DNA of 5,044 bases, taken from an archaeon (GTDB lineage: Archaea > Nanobdellota > Nanobdellia > Pacearchaeales > GW2011-AR1). The translations under genes were made by a program, and so were the position numbers. This document shows, one piece after another, positions 1 to 4,866 of the stretch. The notes beneath the pieces were generated by a model. That model saw only the letters and a program-made list of their open reading frames with translations, was not told the DNA's origin and did no database searches. The first letter of the stretch is position 1. Each line of letters begins with the position of its first letter. The stretch is taken from the NCBI GenBank assembly GCA_030638105.1, contig DAOWFF010000034.1, positions 1 to 5,044 on the forward strand, written 5' to 3'.

Positions 1-66
1 AAAAATTCATTTATCAGCGGTTTAACAGAAGAAGTAAAAAAATGGTTTGAGGGAGAGAAAAAATAA
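1..66 (+). CDS. rrp4: Exosome cap subunit Rrp4, C-terminal end (partial)
   Basis: Frame 1 is open from the first base to a TAA at 64-66 and gives 21 residues that include ISGLTEEVKKWFEG. A short Gly-Leu-Thr motif followed by an amphipathic helix is, from memory, how many archaeal Rrp4 proteins end after their KH domain. Rrp4 forms the RNA-binding trimeric cap on the Rrp41/Rrp42 ring and feeds RNA into its channel. The usual archaeal order is rrp4-rrp41-rrp42, and this stop codon lies one base before the rrp41 ATG, so position strongly supports the call. The S1 and KH domains lie outside the window, so the identity rests on a short tail plus context. Confidence 0.72.
   Translation, partial: KNSFISGLTEEVKKWFEGEKK
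49..57 (+). promoter_or_regulatory. Shine-Dalgarno site for rrp41
   Basis: GAGGGAGAG lies inside the last codons of rrp4 and ends 10 bases before the ATG at 68. It favours that ATG over the in-frame TTG at 47, which would add seven residues (MRERKNK) not expected in the family. The usual archaeal Rrp41 N terminus runs directly into the RPDGR motif, as it does from the ATG. Confidence 0.55.
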
Positions 67-67
67 A

Positions 68-781
68 ATGACAACATTCAAAAGACCAGACGGAAGAAAA
101 GTTGATGAACTTAGAGAAATGAAAGCAAAAGTCGGAGTTGTGCCAAATGCTGAAGGAAGTGCGATGTTTAGTTTTGGCGACACTATTGCAATTGCTGCTG
201 TTTACGGACCGAAAAAAATGCACCCACAGCATCAGCAAAATCCTGCAAAAGGAACTTTAAGATGCACTTACAACATGATTAGTTTTTCAGTTTCAGACAG
301 GATACGACCGGGGCTGAGCAGAAGAAGCACTGAAATCAGCAAGATAACGCAATGGGCATTAGAGCCAGTTTTAAGAATTGACAGATTTCCGAACATGGTT
401 GTTGATGTTCATATTAATATTATTCAGGCAAACGCATCAACAAGATGCGCAGGGATAAACGCGGCTACTCTGGCTTTGGCACACGCAGGAATTGAAATGA
501 ATGATTTAGTAAGCTCGGTTTCAATCGGAAAACTTGACAAACAATTAGTTGTTGACCTGAATAAAAAAGAAGAGGACTTTGAAGACGGCGAGGGGGCAAC
601 AGACATCCCAATAACTTTTACTTCAACTGGGGACAAAATCACGCACATTCAACTTGACGGGAAAATCACAACTGAACAATTAAAAGAAGCAGTTAAACTT
701 GGCAAAGAGGCCTGTAAAAAAATTTATGAAGTTCAAAAAACCGCGTTGAAAAATTCGCTGGAGGAAAAGAATGATAAATAA
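68..781 (+). CDS. rrp41: Archaeal exosome catalytic subunit Rrp41 (RNase PH family)
   Basis: Catalytic subunit of the archaeal exosome, a cytoplasmic 3'-to-5' phosphorolytic exoribonuclease that also adds heteropolymeric tails. It is 237 residues from the ATG, a normal length. Family blocks appear in order: RPDGRKVDELR (6-16), AEGSA (28-32), AAVYGP (43-48), the RNA-contacting SRRS block (84-87, R85/R86), FPNMVVDVHI (107-116), TRCAGINAA (125-133) for phosphate binding, and the acidic loop 167-180. D173 and D179 keep the six-residue spacing of the two catalytic aspartates known from Sulfolobus Rrp41 (D182/D188 there). The loop before them seems about three residues longer than usual. The gene follows rrp4 by one base and overlaps rrp42 by 11 bases, so co-translation with its obligate partner is likely. 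Confidence 0.96.
   Translation: MTTFKRPDGRKVDELREMKAKVGVVPNAEGSAMFSFGDTIAIAAVYGPKKMHPQHQQNPAKGTLRCTYNMISFSVSDRIRPGLSRRSTEISKITQWALEPVLRIDRFPNMVVDVHINIIQANASTRCAGINAATLALAHAGIEMNDLVSSVSIGKLDKQLVVDLNKKEEDFEDGEGATDIPITFTSTGDKITHIQLDGKITTEQLKEAVKLGKEACKKIYEVQKTALKNSLEEKNDK
760..764 (+). promoter_or_regulatory. Shine-Dalgarno site for rrp42
   Basis: GGAGG lies inside the 3' end of rrp41 and leaves six bases before the ATG at 771. It is a strong, well-spaced site that fixes the rrp42 start and explains how translation re-initiates in the overlapping gene pair. Confidence 0.75.
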
Positions 782-1571
782 ATCAAATTTAATAAAACAA
801 AGAATTGAAAAATATTTGGCAGAAGGAAAAAGATTTGACGGCAGGACGCCTGAGGAATTTAGAGAAGTCATAATTGAGACAGGGGTTTCAAAGCACGCCG
901 AGGGTTCAGTGAGGGTAAAGATTGGAAAAACAGAGGTCTTGGTCGGAGTGAAAATGAATGTTGGGGAGCCGTATCCTGATTCTCCTGATTCTGGAAACTT
1001 GATGGTAACTGCAGAATTGCTTCCGTTGAGTTCGCCGAGATTTGAAAGCGGACCGCCGAGATTTCCTTCGATTGAATTGGGGAGAATAACTGACAGAGGA
1101 GTAAGAGAAAGTAAATTTATTGATTTAAAAAAATTGTGCATTAAAAAAGGCGAAAAGGTCTGGACAGTTTTCATAGATATTTATTCAATTAATGACGACG
1201 GGAACCTTCTTGATGCGGCTGGAATTGGGGCAATCGTTGCTTTGAAAAATGCGAAAATTCCGAAATACGACGCAAAAGAAGAAAAGGTTTTGTTCGGAGA
1301 GTTGTCTGAAGAAAGCGTTCCACTATCTAAAGAAATTCCATTGCCAGTTACAATTTACAAAATCGGAGACAATTTAATTATTGACCCGACAAAAGAAGAG
1401 GAAGATGTTAGCGACACGAGAATCACAGTCGGCAGTTCAGAGGGAGTTGTGTTTTCAATGCAAAAAGGAAATGAAAAAAGTTTAAGCATAGAAGAATTTA
1501 ACAAGGTCATGGACTTAGTTAAAAAAACAGAAAAAGAGAGAAATTTAAAAATTGCAAAGTTTTTAAAATAA
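771..1571 (+). CDS. rrp42: Archaeal exosome structural subunit Rrp42 (inactive RNase PH homologue)
   Basis: Non-catalytic partner of Rrp41. Three Rrp41-Rrp42 dimers form the hexameric exosome ring, and Rrp42 residues help bind RNA near the active site. It is 266 residues, typical for the family. Recognisable blocks are RFDGR (21-25), AEGSVRVKIGKTEVLVGVK (43-61), GEPYPD (65-70), AELLPLSSPRFESGPP (81-96), IELGRITDRGVRES (101-114), and DIYSINDDGNLLDAA (136-150). The GPP and DRGxRES blocks are characteristic of Rrp42 rather than Rrp41. The Rrp41 catalytic aspartate loop is replaced by 'DPTKEEEDVSDTRITV' (205-220), consistent with a ring subunit lacking activity. The start is set by the GGAGG at 760-764. 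Residues 236-266 form a charged helical tail. Confidence 0.95.
   Translation: MINKSNLIKQRIEKYLAEGKRFDGRTPEEFREVIIETGVSKHAEGSVRVKIGKTEVLVGVKMNVGEPYPDSPDSGNLMVTAELLPLSSPRFESGPPRFPSIELGRITDRGVRESKFIDLKKLCIKKGEKVWTVFIDIYSINDDGNLLDAAGIGAIVALKNAKIPKYDAKEEKVLFGELSEESVPLSKEIPLPVTIYKIGDNLIIDPTKEEEDVSDTRITVGSSEGVVFSMQKGNEKSLSIEEFNKVMDLVKKTEKERNLKIAKFLK
1554..1568 (+). promoter_or_regulatory. Possible internal BRE/TATA promoter for rpoK
   Basis: GCAAAG (1554-1559) followed by TTTTTAAAA (1560-1568) overlaps the end of rrp42. It is centred about 32 bases before the rpoK ATG, which would give a near-leaderless transcript. No Shine-Dalgarno-like purine run precedes the rpoK ATG, unlike rrp41 and rrp42, so a separate short-leader transcript is plausible. 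AT-rich sequence makes chance TATA matches common, and simple read-through from the exosome operon is an equally good explanation. Confidence 0.3.
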
Positions 1572-1595
1572 AATTAAAGATATTTGAAAATTAAA

Positions 1596-1958
1596 ATGGA
1601 ACAACAAAATTTTACTAAATACGAGAAGGCAAGAATTCTTGGAGCAAGGGCTTTGCAGATTGCTATGAATGCCCCGCTTTTAATTAAAATTAATCAAGAG
1701 GACTTAGAAGAAATAAAATTTGACACTTTGAAAATAGCAGAAATTGAAATGGATTCAGGCATTCTTCCAATTTCTATTAAAAAACCACTTCCTCAAAAAA
1801 AGCAAGAAAAATTAAAACGGGCAAAAGAACAGAAAATCAGCGATAAGAAAATTGAAGAGAGAGAAGTAAAAGAAGAAGAAGAAATTGCAAAAGCTGGGGA
1901 AATAATGGAACTTGCTAATCCTGATGACGAGAGAGAAGAAGTTTCTGATGAAGAGTAA
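1596..1958 (+). CDS. rpoK: DNA-directed RNA polymerase subunit K (Rpo6, Rpb6/omega family)
   Basis: Small RNA polymerase subunit that clamps the largest subunit and stabilises the assembled enzyme. It is the archaeal counterpart of Rpb6 and bacterial omega. Residues 7-27 carry the family signature TKYEKARILGARALQIAM followed by NAP. Residues 43-67 (DTLKIAEIEMDSGILPISIKK and following PLP) match the second conserved half. I chose the ATG at 1596 because the upstream TTG at 1584 adds only MKIK and lacks a ribosome site. The protein is 120 residues, whereas archaeal RpoK is usually nearer 55-95. Residues 68-120 are an extra tail, lysine-rich to about 86, then strongly acidic, ending EEVSDEE. The next + strand gene is eno, the usual archaeal rpoK neighbour, across an inserted opposite-strand gene. 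Confidence 0.93.
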   Translation: MEQQNFTKYEKARILGARALQIAMNAPLLIKINQEDLEEIKFDTLKIAEIEMDSGILPISIKKPLPQKKQEKLKRAKEQKISDKKIEEREVKEEEEIAKAGEIMELANPDDEREEVSDEE

Positions 1959-2483
1959 TTAGTTTAAGGCGTTTTCTAATGACTTAAGTTTTGTTTTATG
2001 CTGAGACCTTAAATTTTTTCTTATTTGTTTTCTAAAATTATTATATATTTCATTTGCCCTATCAAAAATTATTTTTCCGTGTTCTGTGTCCATAGTTTCA
2101 AGATTTTCAAAATTTTCAGAATTAATATTAAAAACAGAATATTCTTTTGTTTCTGTAGGGGTTTTTATTACAACTTCTTCTAATTCATCATTTTCAAAGT
2201 CTGGTTTATTTTGGTTTTTCCAATCAATACCAGATTTATCCATATAACTATCTCTAAAAATGAGTGTTGTATCACCATTAGAAATAGTCATTTCATTTCT
2301 TACCCAGTCGCCTTGACTAAAAATATTAGATATGTTTTCTTCATAAATTATCTGATTACCTTTTATCATTCCATTGTAAATTTCTTTGCGACAGCCATTA
2401 AGTATAAATCCTGCTCCTACAACCAAAACACCTGTTAAAATTTTTCTGCCATGTTTTTTTAATTCCTGATACATGTTTTTCAT
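1959..2483 (-). CDS. Putative small lipoprotein, family not recognised
   Basis: A 174-residue protein with an N-terminal export signal: basic residues K9, K10, R13 and K14, a hydrophobic stretch about 15-29, and a lipobox-like LNGC ending at C31. C31 is the only cysteine in the protein, which supports lipid attachment there and an anchored domain outside the membrane. The mature part (32-174) is polar, rich in Asn, Glu, Asp and Lys, with motifs such as YNGMIKGNQIIYEE (36-49), SNGDTTLIFRD (68-78) and a basic C terminus (about 150-166). I do not know its function. Small lipoproteins of this general look occur in DPANN archaea, but that is recall, not a search. The first ATG fits the TATA element 25 bases upstream better than the second ATG (M4). 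Its stop touches the rpoK stop codon. Confidence 0.82.
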   Translation of the reverse strand: MKNMYQELKKHGRKILTGVLVVGAGFILNGCRKEIYNGMIKGNQIIYEENISNIFSQGDWVRNEMTISNGDTTLIFRDSYMDKSGIDWKNQNKPDFENDELEEVVIKTPTETKEYSVFNINSENFENLETMDTEHGKIIFDRANEIYNNFRKQIRKNLRSQHKTKLKSLENALN

Positions 2484-2504
2484 ATTTTTAGAATTAAACC
2501 ATCA

Positions 2505-2519
2505 TTTATAAATGTTTCG
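2505..2519 (-). promoter_or_regulatory. BRE/TATA promoter of the lipoprotein gene
   Basis: Read on the - strand this is CGAAA, then C, then ATTTATAAA, a good match to an archaeal BRE plus TATA box. The TATA centre (about 2508) is 25 bases before the A of the ATG at 2483. Archaeal transcription usually starts 22-27 bases downstream of the TATA centre, so the mRNA should be leaderless. No Shine-Dalgarno site is present, which agrees. The TATA core is part of a perfect 12-base palindrome (2503-2514), so it could also be read as a symmetric site. Confidence 0.68.
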
Positions 2520-2578
2520 GGCGTTGTCATTTTGAAGTCATTACTTAAATACTAAACCAAACTTTTAATTCAATTAAG

Positions 2579-2586
2579 TTTTTATA
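2579..2586 (+). promoter_or_regulatory. TATA promoter of eno
   Basis: TTTTTATA is centred about 2583, 25 bases before the eno ATG at 2608. That predicts a leaderless transcript, and no Shine-Dalgarno site is visible. An imperfect AT-rich palindrome (2560-2580, arms AACTT..AATT and AATTAAGTT) lies directly upstream and partly overlaps the box. Together with the lipoprotein promoter it makes the 124-base spacer 2484-2607 a divergent promoter region. Confidence 0.6.
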
Positions 2587-2587
2587 G

Positions 2588-2628
2588 GACACTCTCTTTT
2601 CTAATTCATGGTTTTAATAAAGAGTGTC
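2588..2628 (+). repeat. Inverted repeat flanking the eno start codon
   Basis: GACACTCT (2588-2595) and its exact reverse complement AGAGTGTC (2621-2628) flank the eno ATG at 2608. The arm centres are 33 bases apart, about three helical turns. The left arm lies between the TATA box and the predicted start of transcription, and the right arm is inside codons 5-7. If transcription starts at the ATG the RNA cannot form the hairpin, so any role would be as paired DNA sites for a regulator. Repeats of this size also arise by chance. Confidence 0.4.
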
Positions 2629-3792
2629 TCAGCAAAAAGCGTTTCTGATTCGAGGGGCGAGAAAACGATTTTTATTTCTATTAAAACAAATGCCGGCGGT
2701 TTTTCTGCGAGTTCGCCGACAGGAAAATCAACTGGGAAGTTTGAAAAAAAACCTTATCGGAAAAATCTTGAAGAAGATATTAAAACAATAAAAAAATTTA
2801 GTGATTATTTTTCTCAGGAAGTTTTTGAAAAGTTTGAAGACCTTCGGAGAATTGAGGATATTGTTGACAGGCATCTCGGGGCGAATTCTATTTTTGCTTT
2901 GGAATCGTGCGTTTTGAAAGCCATGGCATGCGAAAAAAAAACAGAGGTCTGGGAAATTATTAGTTCTTCACATGAGCTTTTTGATAAAGCAAAAATGCCC
3001 ATATTTCCCCGCCTTGTTGGAAATTGCATTGGAGGAGGCAAACATTCAGAACCTGTTAAAGGCAAGCGTCCCGACTTTCAGGAATTTTTAATTATTCCGA
3101 ATTCAAAATCAGTTAAGAAATCGTTCGAAATAAGCAAGAAAGCAAAAAAACAAGCAGAAGAAATTCTTAAAAAAGCTGATGAAAATTTTAAAGGAGGAAA
3201 AAACGACGAGAATGCGTGGCAGAGTTCTTTGTCTGACAAAGATGTTTTGGATGTTTTGGAAAAACTGGAACTGCCGTTAGGAGTTGACATTGCGGGCTCT
3301 GGTTTTTTTAAAAGAAAAAAATATTGTTACAACAATCCGCTGTTTAAAAGAACAGGAGAAGAACATGAAGGATATTTAAATAATTTAATTAAAAATTTTA
3401 ATTTGTTTTACATAGAAGACGGTTTTCACGAGGAAGATTTTGAGGGCTTTGCAAAACTTCTTAAAAAATTTCCAGACCGACTTATTGTCGGCGACGACCT
3501 GACTGTTACAAATTACAAGCGACTTGAAAAAGCAATTAAAATGAAAAGCGTCAACGCTATAATTGTGAAGCCGAATCAAATTGGTTCTTTGATTGAAGTT
3601 AAGGAAGTTTGCAAACTTGCCAAAGAAAAAAACATTAAAATAATTTTTTCACACAGGAGCGGAGAAACAGGCGAAACTATTTTAGCGGATTTGGCTTTTG
3701 GTTTTGGTGCTGATTTTTTTAAATGCGGAATTGAAGGAGATGCAAGAGAAGGGAAAATAAAACGGCTAATTGAAATTGAAAATGGTTTTTAG
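2608..3792 (+). CDS. eno: Enolase (phosphopyruvate hydratase), divergent
   Basis: Converts 2-phosphoglycerate to phosphoenolpyruvate in the cytoplasm (glycolysis/gluconeogenesis). The active-site set is complete by comparison with yeast enolase: flexible-loop S41 in GKSTG, H146, E159 in QEF, E201, Mg ligands D227, E270 and D296, catalytic K321 in VKPNQIGSL, H349-R350-S351 in SHRSGET, and K372. Spacing D296-K321-H349-K372 equals that of yeast D320-K345-H373-K396. At 394 residues it is shorter than the usual 410-435. The normally glycine-rich GDEGG block around the catalytic Glu reads NDENAW (199-204), and the C-terminal end has KCGIEGDAREGKIKRL instead of the common KTGxxxRSER type. It lies just past rpoK, as in many archaea, separated by the inverted lipoprotein gene. 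A functional enolase is likely. An enolase paralogue is a less likely alternative. Confidence 0.93.
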   Translation: MVLIKSVSAKSVSDSRGEKTIFISIKTNAGGFSASSPTGKSTGKFEKKPYRKNLEEDIKTIKKFSDYFSQEVFEKFEDLRRIEDIVDRHLGANSIFALESCVLKAMACEKKTEVWEIISSSHELFDKAKMPIFPRLVGNCIGGGKHSEPVKGKRPDFQEFLIIPNSKSVKKSFEISKKAKKQAEEILKKADENFKGGKNDENAWQSSLSDKDVLDVLEKLELPLGVDIAGSGFFKRKKYCYNNPLFKRTGEEHEGYLNNLIKNFNLFYIEDGFHEEDFEGFAKLLKKFPDRLIVGDDLTVTNYKRLEKAIKMKSVNAIIVKPNQIGSLIEVKEVCKLAKEKNIKIIFSHRSGETGETILADLAFGFGADFFKCGIEGDAREGKIKRLIEIENGF

Positions 3793-3803
3793 AATTATCA
3801 TCA

Positions 3804-3813
3804 AATTTAAAAG
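3804..3813 (+). promoter_or_regulatory. TATA promoter of the cyclophilin gene
   Basis: AATTTAAAAG in the 42-base gap after eno is centred about 26 bases before the ATG at 3835. This predicts a leaderless transcript independent of eno. No Shine-Dalgarno site is present in the gap. A pyrimidine 9-mer, CTCTTTTCT, follows at 3816-3824 and also occurs downstream of the eno TATA box (2594-2602). Confidence 0.5.
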
Positions 3814-3834
3814 TCCTCTTTTCTGTTTATTTTT

Positions 3835-4368
3835 ATGAAAAAAATAGCAATCTTTATAATAGCATTAATTTTAGTTTTAGCAATAGGAGTTTACAAAATG
3901 AGCGATTCAATAAAAGTAAAATTAGAAACAAATCATGGAGACATTGTGATTAATTTGTATTCTGACATGCCAATCACGACGGGAAATTTCAAAAGTTTGG
4001 TTGAGCAGGGAATTTATGATGGAGTTATCTTCCATAGAATAATTGATGGATTTATGATTCAGGGAGGCGACCCAACAGGAACAGGAATGGGCGACCAGAA
4101 AATCCCAAACATTCAGGACGAATTCACACACGCTGGCGGAAACAAAAATAATCAATACACAATTTCTATGGCAAACGCAGGACCAGATACTGGTTCAAGT
4201 CAGTTTTTCGTAAATTTAGCAGACAATAATTTTCTCGACGACAAACATCCTGTTTTTGGAAAAGTGATTGAGGGAATGGATGTTGTAGATAAAATTGCAA
4301 AAGTAGAAACAAACGCACAAGACAGACCCCTTGAAGAAGTCAAAATAATTAAGGCAAGTGTTTTGTAA
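3835..4368 (+). CDS. Membrane-anchored cyclophilin-type peptidyl-prolyl isomerase
   Basis: Catalyses cis-trans isomerisation of Xaa-Pro bonds during protein folding. Residues 4-20 are a strongly hydrophobic helix after MKK, an uncleaved signal anchor or signal peptide with no lipobox, so the enzyme probably acts on the outer face of the membrane. The cyclophilin domain spans about 26-177. Active-site residues, in human cyclophilin A terms, are R68 (R55), F73 (F60), M74, Q76 (Q63), Q123 and F125 (Q111/F113), and H138 (H126). F133 replaces the cyclosporin-contacting tryptophan W121, as in bacterial-type cyclophilins. The ATG at 3835 has a correctly placed TATA box. A start at M22 (3898) would give a cytoplasmic form but has no Shine-Dalgarno site. 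It converges with the RRM gene downstream across 181 bases. Confidence 0.94.
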   Translation: MKKIAIFIIALILVLAIGVYKMSDSIKVKLETNHGDIVINLYSDMPITTGNFKSLVEQGIYDGVIFHRIIDGFMIQGGDPTGTGMGDQKIPNIQDEFTHAGGNKNNQYTISMANAGPDTGSSQFFVNLADNNFLDDKHPVFGKVIEGMDVVDKIAKVETNAQDRPLEEVKIIKASVL

Positions 4369-4483
4369 AGAAGTTTTAGAAAAATTTAACATGGGTTTTA
4401 TTACTTAATTAAATTAGTGGCTCTCCCAAAATAAAGTGGTTGCTCAATTCCATTCTCAGTAAAAATCTCCTCTTCTACTAAAA

Positions 4484-4533
4484 TACAAAAATAAATTTAA
4501 AAATAAAAAATAAATTATGCAAACATTGTTCGC
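4484..4533 (-). terminator. Likely transcription terminator of the RRM gene
   Basis: On the - strand, starting 16 bases after the RRM stop codon, a short stem (GCGAA / TTTGC, loop CAATG, one G-T pair) is followed by a run of T-rich blocks such as TTTATTTTTTATTTTT. Archaeal RNA polymerase terminates at oligo-T tracts with or without a hairpin. The stem is weak, so the T tracts carry most of the evidence. Such tracts can also be simple AT-rich spacer. Confidence 0.45.
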
Positions 4534-4549
4534 AAATAACTAAAATTAA

Positions 4550-4846
4550 TTAAAATCTTCGTTGCTGATTGAAATCTCTTCTAGGTGGTCTTGGTCTGTC
4601 AGGATCCATTGGCTTTGCTTCGTTAACTCTTAACTTTCTTCCTTCAATATCTTTGTCGTTCATTTCAGCGATTGCTTTTTTAGCAGCTTCGTCGTCCTTA
4701 AAAGTTACAAATCCGAATCCTTTTGATCTGCCTGAAAACTTGTCTGAAATTACTACAGCTTCTTCTATCTCGCCGTATGGCGCGAAAAGTTCTTTCAATT
4801 TTTCCTGCTCTACACTAAAAGGCAGATTTCCTACATATACTTTCAT
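4550..4846 (-). CDS. Single-RRM RNA-binding protein (RRM/RNP-1 family)
   Basis: A 98-residue cytoplasmic RNA-binding protein made of one RRM domain (residues 1-76) and a short basic tail. RNP2 is VYVGNL (3-8) and RNP1 is KGFGFVTF (42-49). The RNA-stacking aromatics Y4, F44 and F46 are intact. The tail (79-98) is Pro/Arg-rich, with DRPRPPRR and QQRRF. The ATG at 4846 is preceded by AAGGAGGA with nine bases between GGAGG and the ATG. A longer reading from 4888 would only translate the leader repeats. The closest match I recall is the small bacterial RRM family (for example cyanobacterial Rbp proteins) rather than eukaryotic splicing factors. Such proteins may act as RNA chaperones, but no target is visible here. 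It faces away from the zinc-ribbon gene and converges with the cyclophilin gene. Confidence 0.95.
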   Translation of the reverse strand: MKVYVGNLPFSVEQEKLKELFAPYGEIEEAVVISDKFSGRSKGFGFVTFKDDEAAKKAIAEMNDKDIEGRKLRVNEAKPMDPDRPRPPRRDFNQQRRF

Positions 4847-4854
4847 GTTCTTTG

Positions 4855-4862
4855 TCCTCCTT
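4855..4862 (-). promoter_or_regulatory. Shine-Dalgarno site of the RRM gene
   Basis: AAGGAGGA on the - strand, with nine bases between the GGAGG core and the ATG at 4846. It is the strongest ribosome site in the window and selects MKVYVGNL as the N terminus, giving an RRM that begins where the family normally begins. Confidence 0.82.
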
Positions 4863-4866
4863 ACAC

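Noticed and set aside
47..67. In-frame TTG start for rrp41 seven codons upstream of the ATG
   Set aside because: It overlaps the rrp4 end, lacks a well-placed ribosome site and adds MRERKNK, which the family does not have. The ATG at 68 has GAGGGAGAG upstream.
680..1174. 164-codon open frame on the - strand across rrp41/rrp42
   Set aside because: It lies opposite two clearly conserved exosome genes and its translation has no family motif. It is a shadow of + strand codon bias.
1584..1595. In-frame TTG start for rpoK four codons upstream of the ATG
   Set aside because: It adds only MKIK, has no Shine-Dalgarno site, and the ATG gives the expected short lead into the TKYEKAR signature.
4411..4480. 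tRNA or other structured RNA in the spacer between the cyclophilin and RRM genes
   Set aside because: I tried to fit a T-arm around GGTTGCTCAATTCC and found no proper T-loop, acceptor stem or anticodon arm.
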